DNA of 64,000 bases from Polyangiaceae bacterium. GTDB taxonomy: Bacteria; Myxococcota_A; Polyangia; Polyangiales; Polyangiaceae. The stretch's first letter is position 1. Each line of letters begins with the position of its first letter. A model generated the notes under the pieces. It saw nothing but the letters and a program-made list of their open reading frames with translations. It made no database searches and was not told the DNA's origin. The stretch spans positions 930,001 through 994,000 of the forward strand of contig JABTUA010000001.1 of NCBI GenBank assembly GCA_015075635.1, in the 5' to 3' direction. Made by a program: the position numbers and the translations under genes. Below are positions 10,269 through 19,164 of the stretch, piece by piece.

Positions 10269-10685
10269 ATGCCGTGGATCCACGCCGTCATCACCCTCGT
10301 CTGCTGGGGCTTCTGGGCGTTTCTGCCCAAGCTCGCGGTGAAGCACCTGCCGGACGCGTTCAGCGCGCTCTTCTATCAACAGCTCGGTTCGGTGGTGTGT
10401 CTCTTGGGTTACGGCGCCACCCGCGGCTCGCTCGCGCCGAGCTTCCAACCGAAGGGCGTGCTGTTCGCGGCCCTCGCGGGCATCGCCGCGACGACGGGCA
10501 TGGCGTTCTACTACCGCGCCGCGGCGCGCCTGCCCGTCAGCGTGGTGTCGGTCACCACCGCGCTCTACCCGCTCGTGTCCGTCGCGCTCGCGTTGCTCGT
10601 GCTCGGCGAGCGGCTGACGCCCCGGCAGTGGCTGGGCGCGGCGCTGGCGCTGGTGGCGGTCGCGCTGCTCGCTCCTGCGAGCTAG
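10269..10685 (+). CDS. EamA/DMT family membrane transporter, single repeat
   Basis: This 138-residue protein has about four or five hydrophobic helices and ends with the conserved ALYPLVSVALALLVLGERLT segment of the EamA (drug/metabolite transporter) family. It is about half the length of ordinary ten-helix members and corresponds to one EamA repeat, so it would act as a dimer or with a partner. The gene begins 11 bases after the preceding stop. The substrate is unknown. Confidence 0.8.
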   Translation: MPWIHAVITLVCWGFWAFLPKLAVKHLPDAFSALFYQQLGSVVCLLGYGATRGSLAPSFQPKGVLFAALAGIAATTGMAFYYRAAARLPVSVVSVTTALYPLVSVALALLVLGERLTPRQWLGAALALVAVALLAPAS

Positions 10686-10773
10686 GCATACACCGTCGCC
10701 GCGAAGTGGTTCAACCAGTCGTGTAAGGCGCTTCGCGGTAGCCGGCTTCGCGCATGCCGCCAAGTCGGCGGAT

Positions 10774-11235
10774 TTGCTCGGGCGCGCCAATGGCACGGGC
10801 CTGGCTTGGCTCTTGGGCGTGGTCAATCCGACATTCATCAACGGCCTCTGGGTGGTGGCGCGCAGCGCGACCATCGGCCTCCTCGCGACGGCGACGGATC
10901 TGGTCGCGCTCGGCGTGCTCGTCAGCGGCTTCGGCCTCTCGCCGCGCGTCGCCAGCGTGCCCGCGCTGGCGCTCGGCATCGCGGTTCAATTCGTGGGCAA
11001 CAAGTGGTTCGCGTTCGGGGATCGCTCGCGCGACTGGCTGCGCCAGGGTGCGCAGTTCCTGGGCGTGGAGTCGCTCGGCTTCGTCGCGAACATCGTGCTC
11101 TTCGATCTCGCGGTCACGCTGACCAAGCTGCCCTACCTGCCGCTGCGCCTGCTCACCACCAACCTCGTCTACTTCGCCTTCTGCCTGCCGCTCTGGTCGT
11201 TGATCTTCCGGACCCGAACCCAGGAGTCGTCATGA
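10774..11235 (+). CDS. GtrA family membrane protein
   Basis: GtrA-type proteins are small four-helix membrane proteins thought to help move polyprenyl-linked sugars or to accompany glycosyltransferases. The sequence has four hydrophobic segments (from WVVARSATIGLLATATDL onwards) and the conserved FVGNKWFAF between helices 2 and 3. No ATG precedes the family region; the TTG at 10774 gives 153 residues, while GTG at 10819 is an alternative. The stop overlaps the ATG of the downstream glycosyltransferase, so the two are very probably co-translated. Confidence 0.75.
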   Translation: MLGRANGTGLAWLLGVVNPTFINGLWVVARSATIGLLATATDLVALGVLVSGFGLSPRVASVPALALGIAVQFVGNKWFAFGDRSRDWLRQGAQFLGVESLGFVANIVLFDLAVTLTKLPYLPLRLLTTNLVYFAFCLPLWSLIFRTRTQESS

Positions 11236-12446
11236 ACACCGTTGCCTTCGCGCTGACCGGTCTCTGCACCGCGTGGACGCTGCTCGGGACGCTCTCGGTG
11301 ATCCGCGCGACCCGTGGGCAGCGCCTCCCCGAGAGCCTCGCCAGCCGGATCGAGGATCCGTTCTCCACCAGTCGTTTCGACGGGCTGGCAGCCGAGGAGC
11401 GCGCCGGACGCGCTCGCGCGCTGCCGCCCGTGAGCGTGCTCAAGCCGCTGTGCGGCAAAGACGCGGGCCTCTCCGCCAACCTGGAGAGTTTCTTCCTGCA
11501 AGATCACCCGAACCTCGAGCTGGTGTTCGGCGTGCAGAGCCCGAACGACCCGGCCATCGAGGTGGTGCGCGAGCTCGCGGCCCGCTACCCCGCGTCGAAC
11601 GTGAAGCTGGTGGTTCACACGGGTGGGACCGCCATCAACCCCAAGGTGGACAACCTGCTCGGCATGTTGCCCCACGCCTCTCACGACCTGCTCCTGATCA
11701 GCGACAGCAACGTGCGCGCGCCGGCGCACTACGTCTCCGAGATGGTCGAGACCCTGCTGGCCGACCCGAAGAACGGCCTGGTCACCAACCTGTTCGCCGG
11801 CACCGGCGAGGACGGCCTGGGCTCGGCCTTGGAGAACGTGCAGCTGAACGGCTTCTGCGCCGCCGGCACCGCGCTGCCGACCTTGCTCGGCGACGCGCTG
11901 ATCATCGGCAAGAGCATGCTGTTCTCGCGTCGCATGTTCGATGAGCTCGGCGGCTTCCGCCGGGTCGCGGACGTGCTCGCCGAGGACTACGTGATGGGCA
12001 AGCTGTTCCAGCACGGCGGCTACCGCGTGCGCATCGCGCCGACGGTGCTGGACAACGTGACCCGGGGCATGAGCGTGCGCGGCTTCGTGCAGCGCCAGCA
12101 GCGCTGGGCCATGCTGCGCTCGCGCCTGCGCCCGGCGGCGCAGCTGGTCGAGCCGCTGACCAGCCCGCTGGCGGTCCTGCCGCTGGCCATCTGGCTCTTG
12201 GGACCCGCCGCGGCCGTCACCTGGGCGCTGACCCTGCTCGCGCTGCGCGACGTCGGCGGCTGGGTCGCCTTGCGCGGCTACAAGCACGCCTGGCTGCCGG
12301 CGCTGCTCTCGCCGCTGCGCGAGCTGTTCATGCTGTTCGTGTGGTTCCGCGCGCCGCTCAAGCGTCACGTAGTCTGGCGCGGCCACCGGGTGCGCCTGGG
12401 CGCCGGCACGCTGGTGTTCGTGCCGGCGGAGGCCCGCGCGCGCTGA
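11232..12446 (+). CDS. GT21 (ceramide glucosyltransferase-like) glycosyltransferase
   Basis: The 404-residue protein has an N-terminal membrane helix, a GT-A catalytic domain beginning VSVLKPLCGKD, and C-terminal helices. GT21 hallmarks are visible: SDSN (D1/D2 region), LAEDYVMGKLF (D3) and the QRQQRWAMLR version of Q(Q/R)xRW. Family members move a hexose from a UDP-sugar onto ceramide (eukaryotes, some bacteria) or hopanoid/lipid acceptors (HpnI). Myxobacteria of the Sorangium group are known for sphingolipids, so glucosylceramide synthesis is plausible but inferred. Overlap with the GtrA gene supports a lipid-sugar role. Confidence 0.8.
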   Translation: MNTVAFALTGLCTAWTLLGTLSVIRATRGQRLPESLASRIEDPFSTSRFDGLAAEERAGRARALPPVSVLKPLCGKDAGLSANLESFFLQDHPNLELVFGVQSPNDPAIEVVRELAARYPASNVKLVVHTGGTAINPKVDNLLGMLPHASHDLLLISDSNVRAPAHYVSEMVETLLADPKNGLVTNLFAGTGEDGLGSALENVQLNGFCAAGTALPTLLGDALIIGKSMLFSRRMFDELGGFRRVADVLAEDYVMGKLFQHGGYRVRIAPTVLDNVTRGMSVRGFVQRQQRWAMLRSRLRPAAQLVEPLTSPLAVLPLAIWLLGPAAAVTWALTLLALRDVGGWVALRGYKHAWLPALLSPLRELFMLFVWFRAPLKRHVVWRGHRVRLGAGTLVFVPAEARAR

Positions 12447-12521
12447 CTCCCTGAGGGTTGCGCGTGCGGATCGCATGCGTCGCCAGGCCCTGGATCGCGG
12501 TTCTTCGACCGTGTAGCGTCC

Positions 12522-13064
12522 ATGCCCATGAAGATCGAGACCGGCACCATCACGCGCCTTCGAGATGCCCTGCTCGCGAGCGGCCGTCGGCCCACCATGG
12601 TGCTGTCTCCCGCCTACGAGACGCTGACGCGCGAGGGTCTGCTCAGCCAAGAGGAGACGATGGCGCTGTCGCGCATCGATCCCCTGGCGGAGACCATGTT
12701 CCTGATGATGAGCGCGGACGGCAAGATCGAGGAGGCCGAGCGCGACGTGGTGCGCGGTGCCATCCGCGGGCTGAGCGACAACTTGCTCCGCAGCGGCACC
12801 ATCAACGTGATGATCGAGAACTACCAGAAGCGCCTGGCGGAGCAGGGCCGCGACGCTCGCCTTCAGGAGATCGCCGAGGAGATCGCCGAGGAGCCCAGCG
12901 AGGCCGAGGGCGCCTTCGCGCTGGCCGCGGCGGTTGCGCTGGCGGACGAGGAGATCGCCGACGAGGAGAACGCGCTGATCAACCAGCTCGCTGAGTGGTT
13001 CGGCATCTCCGAGGAACGCGCCGGACAGATCCTCGACCAGCTCGAGGACGACGCCGCGAGCTGA
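12522..13064 (+). CDS. TerB-like helical protein
   Basis: This 180-residue soluble protein contains SRIDPLAETMFLMMSADGKI followed by EEAERDVVRGAIRGL, the first TerB-like helical half, and a second related half (ALADEEIADEENALINQLAE). TerB domains carry conserved acidic residues and are linked to tellurite resistance and stress functions, but solitary copies are of unknown role. The ATG at 12522 is chosen; an in-frame ATG two codons later is possible. The next gene starts 8 bases downstream. A second TerB-like gene lies at about 29.5 kb. Confidence 0.65.
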   Translation: MPMKIETGTITRLRDALLASGRRPTMVLSPAYETLTREGLLSQEETMALSRIDPLAETMFLMMSADGKIEEAERDVVRGAIRGLSDNLLRSGTINVMIENYQKRLAEQGRDARLQEIAEEIAEEPSEAEGAFALAAAVALADEEIADEENALINQLAEWFGISEERAGQILDQLEDDAAS

Positions 13065-13071
13065 TCCTCCC

Positions 13072-13542
13072 ATGAGCGACGAAGCGTCCGACGACAAACC
13101 CGTGGCGGCCGCCGACGGGGACGAGGCTGCGCCCATCCCCGATCCCTTGATCGGCGGCGCGGCGGCGGAGGCCGACGTGATCCTCCTGGAGAGCTTCGCG
13201 GCGCGGGCCGGGATCTTGGGCAAGCTGAGCCTCGCCGCCGGCGCGCTGGCACTGGTGCTGGTCCTGGTGGCGTTCACCGGACGCGTGGACGTGGGCGTCT
13301 TGCTCTACGTCGCGCCCATCGGCGCGGCGAACGTCTGGCTCGGCGTGCTCCTGGGCCGCGCGGCGCACGCCCTGTCCCAGGCCGCCAAGGCCCGCTGGTC
13401 CGACAAGAACGCGCTGGCGACCGCCGTACGCGAGCTGCACAAGGTCTTCGGCGTGCTCTTGTTGACGACCGGGTTCCTGGTCTTCCTGATGGTGCTCGCG
13501 CTGTTGATCGCGGCGGCCTTCCAGCGCGCCGCGGAGATCTGA
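13072..13542 (+). CDS. small membrane protein of unknown function
   Basis: The 156-residue product has an acidic, Ala/Asp-rich soluble N-terminus of about 45 residues and three hydrophobic segments (LAAGALALVLVLVAF, VLLYVAPIGAANVWLGVLLG, VFGVLLLTTGFLVFLMVLAL). It starts 8 bases after the TerB-like gene, suggesting a two-gene unit. I recognise no family. The gene converges with the minus-strand lipoprotein, leaving only 4 bases between them. Confidence 0.6.
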   Translation: MSDEASDDKPVAAADGDEAAPIPDPLIGGAAAEADVILLESFAARAGILGKLSLAAGALALVLVLVAFTGRVDVGVLLYVAPIGAANVWLGVLLGRAAHALSQAAKARWSDKNALATAVRELHKVFGVLLLTTGFLVFLMVLALLIAAAFQRAAEI

Positions 13543-13546
13543 GCGC

Positions 13547-14500
13547 TCAGGAAGCGTTCCTGACGCAGCGGAAGCCGAGCCCCGGCACGCGATAGGTCTT
13601 CTTCGAGCCCGCGCGCCAGGCCACCTTCAGCGCTTCTTTGCTGCGGTTCCAGCCGCCGCCGCGGAGCGCGCGCACGTAGCAGTCACCGGGGATGTTCGGG
13701 TGCGTCTGCGGGCTCGGGTCCACGACCTTCTCGCTGGGGTAGGGCAGGTAGCAGTCGTTGGTCCACTCCCAGAGGTTGCCGCCCAGATCGAAGATGTCGC
13801 CGTTCGGCCAGCTGGTCCTGCCGGCGGGATGCGCCTTCACCTTGCTGGTGCCGCCGCCGTGGCAGCCGACGTCGCCCGCCGGATCCGTCTTGGGCGAGCC
13901 ACCCGGAGTGAAGTCGGCGAGCTCACAGCTCGGCTCGGCCTCACCCCAAGGGTACTTGCGGCCGTCGCCGTGGCCCGCGGCCCACTCGAACTGCGCCTCG
14001 GTGGGCAGCGCCTTGCCCTGGCTCTCGCAGTAGTGCTTGGCCTGGCCGAAGTTCACCATGTTGATCGGGTGATCGTCGCGGTGGAACTCCTCGCGGTAGT
14101 TGCTGTTCTGGTCGTTGAGCTGAGGGATGGTGCAGGTGCCCGCGGCGACGCAGCGCTTGTACGCGGCGACGGTCACCTCCGTGGCGTCCATGCAGAACGG
14201 CCTGCTCAGCACCACGACGTGCTTCTGGTCCTGGGCGCCGCGCGGTCCGCGGCCCATCTCGAAGCCGCCGGGGCCCGTGGCCGGCACGTAGACCTCGCCT
14301 TCGCCGCAGGCCGGCAGGCAGCGCCCCGCTTCGCAGCGCTCGAGGGAGTTGCAGCCGGGGGCGCAGCTCGGCGCGGCCGGCGGAGCCGGCGCCGGCGCGG
14401 CGACCGGCTTGGGCGAGGCGCTCGCCGACGGCACCGGCGAGTCGTGTCCGCCAGACCCGCACCCGGCGACGAAGAGCAGCGCGACCAGCGCGCGCTTCAC
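13547..14500 (-). CDS. FGE/SUMF1-domain lipoprotein
   Basis: The 317-residue protein has a lipoprotein signal (LVALLFVAGC), a Pro/Ala/Ser linker, a Cys-containing stretch (CAPGCNSLERCEAGRC) and a formylglycine-generating-enzyme-type domain. Typical segments are FCMDATEVTVAAYKRC, LPTEAQFEWAA, GGNLWEWTNDCY and LRGGGWNRS. Many bacterial members are not sulfatase activators, and the lipid-anchored form suggests a binding or structural role. The GTG start overlaps the stop of the upstream CapA-like gene (GTGA), so the pair is an operon. Confidence 0.75.
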   Translation of the reverse strand: MKRALVALLFVAGCGSGGHDSPVPSASASPKPVAAPAPAPPAAPSCAPGCNSLERCEAGRCLPACGEGEVYVPATGPGGFEMGRGPRGAQDQKHVVVLSRPFCMDATEVTVAAYKRCVAAGTCTIPQLNDQNSNYREEFHRDDHPINMVNFGQAKHYCESQGKALPTEAQFEWAAGHGDGRKYPWGEAEPSCELADFTPGGSPKTDPAGDVGCHGGGTSKVKAHPAGRTSWPNGDIFDLGGNLWEWTNDCYLPYPSEKVVDPSPQTHPNIPGDCYVRALRGGGWNRSKEALKVAWRAGSKKTYRVPGLGFRCVRNAS

Positions 14501-15660
14501 TTGCGCTCCTTCTTGGGCCGCGGGCTGAGCGGCAGACAGGAGAGCTCGCCCGGCGCGCCCACGTTGGTGCCGCCGGTGGCCGCCGAGACCTGCTGCAGGT
14601 GGTGGGTGAAGGTCCGCTCTCGCGCCGGCTGCGTCTTGCCCTCGAACGGCATCGGGACGTGGCCGAGGATGTGATACGGGCAGGCCTCGGCTTCGAGGCG
14701 GCCGTCGGCGTGGAACGTGACGCGGGCCATGAAGCTGGTTCCGGTCCAAGGGTAGTCGCTGTGCATGGCGAAGACCAAGTTGCCGAGGCTGTAGAACGCG
14801 GGCTTGTCTCCGTGCCACGCCACGCCGTGGGGCACGTGGGGATGGTGACCGAAGAACGCGTCGACGCCGGCCCCCATCACCTGCGCGACGAAGGTTCGCG
14901 TCCACTGCATCGGCACGTCCTGGTACTCGCCGCCGCCGTGGTAGTGCAGAAGCACCAGGTCGTGCTCCTTCCGGGCCTTCTCGAGCGGCTCCTTCAGGAG
15001 CTTGAAGGCCGCCCAGGCGATGTGGTTTCGCCCCTCGTGCTCCTGGATGGGCCCTTGGTTCCAGATGTCGGTGACGCCGAACACGGCCACGCTCCAGCCC
15101 TTGGCGCTGAGCACCGTGGGCTCGTACATGCGCGAGGGCTCGCGGCTGGCGCCGGCGTAGCGCACGCCCGCGCGCTCCAGGTTGTCGAGGGTCTGCAAGA
15201 AGGCGCTCTTGCCGTAGTCCCAGGCGTGGTTGTTCGCGAGCGAGACCAGCTGGATGCCGGCGCGCGCCAGCACGTCGGCGCCTCCCGGCGGCCCGGTGAA
15301 CACCAGGTGGTTCACCGGGTGCTGGGTCTGCCCGTTCTGTTCGCTGAGCTGGGACTCCAGGTTGACCATGCGCAGATCCGCGCTCGCGAGGAGCGGCGCG
15401 ATGGCGTGGAAGGGATCGTATTTCGGATCCTTCAGGATGGCCTGCCCCGCCCCCCGGCCCAGGTTCACGTCGCCGCCCACCAGCACCACCAGGCGGTCGC
15501 TCTTCGCCGGGGCCGCCTCGGGCAGGGGCTCGGCGGCCGGCGCCGCGCTCGGCTCGGGGATGGAGATCTGCGCGTCGGCGCCCGCGGGTTTCTCCGCGCG
15601 CTCCGCGCAGCCGACGAGCCCGCCGAGCAACGCGGCGAGCGCTCCGAAGGTGACGCGCAT
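14497..15660 (-). CDS. CapA/PgsA-family metallophosphatase-like lipoprotein
   Basis: The 387-residue product carries a signal with lipobox (LLGGLVGC), a short linker, then a CapA domain: LVVLVGGDVNLGR, VSLANNHAWDYG, VLLHYHGGGEY and FFGHHPHVPHGV. These Asp/Asn/His motifs fit the calcineurin-like metal site of the capsule (poly-gamma-glutamate) synthesis protein family. No pgsB/C or capB/C genes accompany it, so capsule synthesis cannot be inferred. The ATG at 15660 starts the signal peptide; longer frames do not look like export signals. It is the first gene of the pair with the FGE-like lipoprotein. Confidence 0.75.
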   Translation of the reverse strand: MRVTFGALAALLGGLVGCAERAEKPAGADAQISIPEPSAAPAAEPLPEAAPAKSDRLVVLVGGDVNLGRGAGQAILKDPKYDPFHAIAPLLASADLRMVNLESQLSEQNGQTQHPVNHLVFTGPPGGADVLARAGIQLVSLANNHAWDYGKSAFLQTLDNLERAGVRYAGASREPSRMYEPTVLSAKGWSVAVFGVTDIWNQGPIQEHEGRNHIAWAAFKLLKEPLEKARKEHDLVLLHYHGGGEYQDVPMQWTRTFVAQVMGAGVDAFFGHHPHVPHGVAWHGDKPAFYSLGNLVFAMHSDYPWTGTSFMARVTFHADGRLEAEACPYHILGHVPMPFEGKTQPARERTFTHHLQQVSAATGGTNVGAPGELSCLPLSPRPKKERK

Positions 15661-15746
15661 GGGGGGAAGCCCGCGAATTCTGACAGACGCCGGGCACGGA
15701 GGCCCGTTTCTGGATCCCGCGCCGCCGCCGCGAGACAATTCGCCGG

Positions 15747-17261
15747 ATGCGGCGCGTGGTCTTGGCTGGAGCGGCCATCGTGGTGGCATGTGCTGCCAAC
15801 CACGAGCCCGGCGTGCGCTCGTCGCCCACGAGCACGAGCCCCGCGCCGGTCGAGGCGCCCGCGGCGGCGCGCGCCGGCGTGCAGGAAGCGGTTGCGGCCC
15901 CGGTGAGCACGCCGAGCCTCGCGGAGTACTTCGGCGAGGGCTACCCGAGGGCGGCGCCCCCGGCAGCCGGCAGCGCCGTCGGCTCCATCGGCTGGGGCAC
16001 CTGGATTCAGCCCGCTCCGCGCTCGGGCTCGCTGCCGCTCGGCAGCATCCGCATTGGCGGCAGCTTGCCGCTGACCTCGGCGGAGCTCTTGCCGGGGAAC
16101 GGTTCGTGCCCGCGCTTCGTGAGCGTGGAAGGGGGCTACGTGTGCGCTGGACCACGCGCGACCCTCGACATGCAGTCGCGCTGGATGCAGGCGGGGATCT
16201 GGACCGAGCCGGCGCCCGGGGTGATGCCGTACCAGTACGCGCTGAGCGTCGGCACGCCGCTGCTGACCAAACCGCTGCCGCCCGAGAAGATGCTGTGGCG
16301 GACCGGCGCGCGGGAGCGCCCGAAGATGAAGGGTTGGAACGCGGGCCACGACGAGCTCGCGGAACTCGAGCCGATCGCGCCTAACGGTCCCATTCCCGAC
16401 TTCCTGCGCGACGGCGGGCAGGTTCCCACGCCCTGGGGCGAGCCGAAGGGCGTGTTCTTCAAGAAGTTCCCGGCGGGCAACATGCTGGCCTACACCCGCG
16501 CGTTCGAGGCCTTCGGCGAGACCTGGGTCTTGTCCACCGACATGAGCGTAGTGCCCGCCCGGGGGCTCAAGCGCTTCCGCGTCTCGGAGTTCCGCGGCGT
16601 CGAGCTCGGCTCGGACGTCGAGCTGCCCATCGCCTGGATGCGCAAGCAGGCGCGCCCGAAGTGGAGGAAGACCGAGCAGGGCTTCGAGCGCAGCGGTGAG
16701 AGCTGGCCGCTCCGGACGCACGTGGCGCTCACGGGCCGCGAAGAGAAGAGCGGCAAGCAGCGCTTCCTGGAGACCCGGGAGCCCGGCGTCTACATCGAGC
16801 GGAGCGACGCTACGCTGGTCGAGGCGCGACCGAAGCCGCCCTGGGAGGTCAAGGGCACCGGCAAGTGGATCCACGTGCGGGTGAACCGCGGCACGCTGAC
16901 CCTGTACGAGGGGCCGAAGCCCGTCTTCACCACGCTGATCTCGCCCGGCAAGACCGACGCGACGCCCTACGGGCGCTACTTCGTCGAGAGCAAGCACCAC
17001 TTCTCGAGCATGAGCACCGAGAGCAGCGACTTCTGGATCGCGGACGTGCCCTGGACCATCTACTTCAAGCGCCCGTACGCGATCCACGCCAGCTACTGGC
17101 ACGAGAACTTCGGCGAGCGCATGAGCGGCGGCTGCATCAACCTGTCGCCCATCGACGCCAAGCGCACCTTCGACTGGGTCGCGCCCGACTTGCCCGCCGG
17201 CTGGGACACCGTGCAGGCCTACGGCATGGGCGGCGGGACCTTCGTGCTGGTCGAGGGCTGA
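15747..17261 (+). CDS. L,D-transpeptidase (YkuD domain), secreted
   Basis: This 504-residue protein has a lipoprotein-like N-terminus (AAIVVACAANHEP), a ~330-residue region of unknown fold, then a C-terminal YkuD domain. The latter begins KWIHVRVNRGTLTLYEGPK and contains the catalytic block HASYWHENFGERMSGGCINL with Cys463. YkuD enzymes make 3-3 peptidoglycan cross-links or attach proteins to the wall. The long N-terminal portion has no recognised domain. It is divergent from the CapA-like gene. Confidence 0.8.
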   Translation: MRRVVLAGAAIVVACAANHEPGVRSSPTSTSPAPVEAPAAARAGVQEAVAAPVSTPSLAEYFGEGYPRAAPPAAGSAVGSIGWGTWIQPAPRSGSLPLGSIRIGGSLPLTSAELLPGNGSCPRFVSVEGGYVCAGPRATLDMQSRWMQAGIWTEPAPGVMPYQYALSVGTPLLTKPLPPEKMLWRTGARERPKMKGWNAGHDELAELEPIAPNGPIPDFLRDGGQVPTPWGEPKGVFFKKFPAGNMLAYTRAFEAFGETWVLSTDMSVVPARGLKRFRVSEFRGVELGSDVELPIAWMRKQARPKWRKTEQGFERSGESWPLRTHVALTGREEKSGKQRFLETREPGVYIERSDATLVEARPKPPWEVKGTGKWIHVRVNRGTLTLYEGPKPVFTTLISPGKTDATPYGRYFVESKHHFSSMSTESSDFWIADVPWTIYFKRPYAIHASYWHENFGERMSGGCINLSPIDAKRTFDWVAPDLPAGWDTVQAYGMGGGTFVLVEG

Positions 17262-17265
17262 GCCG

Positions 17266-18174
17266 TCAGTGCATGGTGGCGGTGAACATCAGTGAGACGA
17301 CCGTGGTGTTCCAGTCCTGCTTGGTCGTCGCCGAGACGCCGCCCAGGCTGACCGTTCGCTCGTACTTGAGCGGGGCGTACATGAGCCGGAGCTCTGGTCC
17401 GATGCTCCACTGCTCGCCGACCCAGAAGTCATAGCCGCCGCCGATGCCGAACACGGCGCCGCTCGGGCGCTCTTCGTCGTCGGGGTCGTCGTCGTCGCCG
17501 TCGTCGAGCTGGCCGAAGCCGATCAGCGCCTGCAAGTATCCGCCCGAATTGGGGTCGAAGTAGTATTGGCCGAACAGGCCGATCACCGAGAACGTGAGCG
17601 TCTCGTCCGTGGTGTCCACGTCCCGCTTGTTACCGGCCGCGTCCGTCACCTCGAAGTCCGGCTCGCTGAAGCCGTGGCCCAGGAGCGCGCCGCCGAGCAC
17701 GAAGCCCGGGGCGACCGTTCCCCCGATCATCGCCAAGCCGATGCCGATGCCGCTACCCTTGAGGGTGGCTTCCTCTCCGGTGTCCGGCTCCTTCACCTTG
17801 ACGGCGACGTTCGCGTACGCGTAGCCGATGCCGAAGCGCAGGAAGAACCCATCGTGCTCGTGCACGCCCTCTTTCGCCGGCGGCGGCGGCGGTGGCGGCC
17901 CAGCCTGCGGCGGATAGCCGTAATAGCCGGGTGGTGGCGCGCCCTGGGGCGGCGGCGCACCCGGCTGGCCGTAGGCGCCCGGCGGGGGAGCTTGTCCGGG
18001 TGGCGGCGCGGGCGCCGGCGCGGGCGCTACCGTGGACGGTGGCGGTGGGGGCGGGGGCTCGCCAGCTGGCGGCGGCGGCGGTGGAGGAGGCGGCGGCTCC
18101 GCGCCCTGCGCGGCGGCGCCGACTGCGGCGCTCGAAGCCCCAAGAAACACCAGCGTCGCGAGCCACCTTCGCAT
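17266..18174 (-). CDS. outer-membrane beta-barrel protein with Pro-rich N-region
   Basis: The 302-residue product has a signal peptide (LVFLGASSAAVGAAAQ), a strikingly Pro/Gly/Ala-rich segment of ~75 residues, and then ~200 residues of alternating hydrophobic/polar strands with aromatic girdle residues (FFLRFGIGYAYANVAV, VFGIGGGYDFWVG) typical of small OmpA/OmpW-like barrels. The final residue pattern VVSLMFTATMH is strand-like, though it ends in His rather than Phe. Function is unknown. It converges with the L,D-transpeptidase gene 4 bases away. Confidence 0.65.
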   Translation of the reverse strand: MRRWLATLVFLGASSAAVGAAAQGAEPPPPPPPPPPAGEPPPPPPPSTVAPAPAPAPPPGQAPPPGAYGQPGAPPPQGAPPPGYYGYPPQAGPPPPPPPAKEGVHEHDGFFLRFGIGYAYANVAVKVKEPDTGEEATLKGSGIGIGLAMIGGTVAPGFVLGGALLGHGFSEPDFEVTDAAGNKRDVDTTDETLTFSVIGLFGQYYFDPNSGGYLQALIGFGQLDDGDDDDPDDEERPSGAVFGIGGGYDFWVGEQWSIGPELRLMYAPLKYERTVSLGGVSATTKQDWNTTVVSLMFTATMH

Positions 18175-18229
18175 CCCGATACCTCCGCTCGTGGAGGGTT
18201 GCGCAGATGCACCGATGCCGTCAACCGGA

Positions 18230-19084
18230 TCAGCGCTCGGGCAAGTGCGCGAGGGCCGCCTCGACCAGCGGGTGGCTCAGGCCCGCGCGCCAGACTGCAC
18301 GGATCGGGAACGACGTGCCGGGGCCTTGCTGACGTTGGGCCACCACCCCGTCGAGCACGGGGCCGCTCGGCTCGAGCCAGGGGATCACCGAGAAGCCGAG
18401 GCCGGCGCGTACGAACGCCAGGATGGCGTCCACACCGCTCGCCGAGATCGTGCGCGCGGGCACACCGATGTGGCGGCGCACCGCTTCCATCTGTACGGCG
18501 TGGTGCGGCAGCGACGGGTGGTAGCTGACGAACGCCGCGCGGCGCAGCGAGGCGAGGTCACTCCGGTGACCGGCGGGCACCACGAGGTACGAGTGACTCG
18601 TGGCCACGCGGCGCGACTCGCAGCCCGCAGGGACGCGCTCGCAGTAGTCCACGATCAGGTGGCAGTCGCCGTTCGCGAGGCGAGTGAGATCCGTCAGCGC
18701 GACGTCTTCGATGTCCACGTGGATGTCCGGGCGTGCGTCACGGAGCGCGCGCAGGAACTCGGGCAACAGCTGCCGGGTCACCAGCCCCGAGGTGTCCACG
18801 CGCAACGTGCCGCCGAAGCGTGCGCTGCGGATCGAGTCGGCGACGAGCGAGATCTGCTCGAAGAACGGCGCGCAGAACTCGAACAGGCGCTCGCCGGCGG
18901 CGGTGAGACGAACCTGGTCCTTGGCCACCCGCTCGAACAGCGAGACGCCGAGCTCCTGCTCGAGCTTCCGCACCTGCTGGTGCACCGCCGGCTGGGTGAT
19001 CGGGTAGGGAAACGCCCGCGCGGCGCGGGCATAACCACGCTCCCGTGCCACGTGGAAGAAGCCCTCCAGGCGGTGGAGCTGCAT
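18230..19084 (-). CDS. LysR-family transcriptional regulator
   Basis: The N-terminal winged helix-turn-helix is clear (LHRLEGFFHVARERGYARAA, then ITQPAVHQQVRKLEQELG), followed by a periplasmic-binding-like effector domain starting GGTLRVDTSG. The ATG at 19084 gives 284 residues; a TTG three codons earlier is also possible. The divergent gene at 19165 and a palindrome in the 80-bp spacer suggest autoregulation and control of the neighbour, as is usual for LysR genes. The effector is unknown. Confidence 0.85.
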   Translation of the reverse strand: MQLHRLEGFFHVARERGYARAARAFPYPITQPAVHQQVRKLEQELGVSLFERVAKDQVRLTAAGERLFEFCAPFFEQISLVADSIRSARFGGTLRVDTSGLVTRQLLPEFLRALRDARPDIHVDIEDVALTDLTRLANGDCHLIVDYCERVPAGCESRRVATSHSYLVVPAGHRSDLASLRRAAFVSYHPSLPHHAVQMEAVRRHIGVPARTISASGVDAILAFVRAGLGFSVIPWLEPSGPVLDGVVAQRQQGPGTSFPIRAVWRAGLSHPLVEAALAHLPER

Positions 19085-19091
19085 CCTAGTC

Positions 19092-19127
19092 AATTAGCAC
19101 TGCTTATCGAAACATGCAGAACTAATT
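19092..19127. promoter_or_regulatory. dyad operator candidate for the LysR regulator
   Basis: An imperfect inverted repeat, AATTAGCACTGC ... GCAGAACTAATT, with a 12-bp centre lies just upstream of the LysR start and in front of the divergent membrane gene. Ten of twelve positions pair. It is AT-rich in a very GC-rich setting and sits where LysR binding sites normally lie. Binding itself is inferred. Confidence 0.5.
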
Positions 19128-19164
19128 CGGGCACATTGTCGGTGCCCGGGCGTAGGAACCGGGC

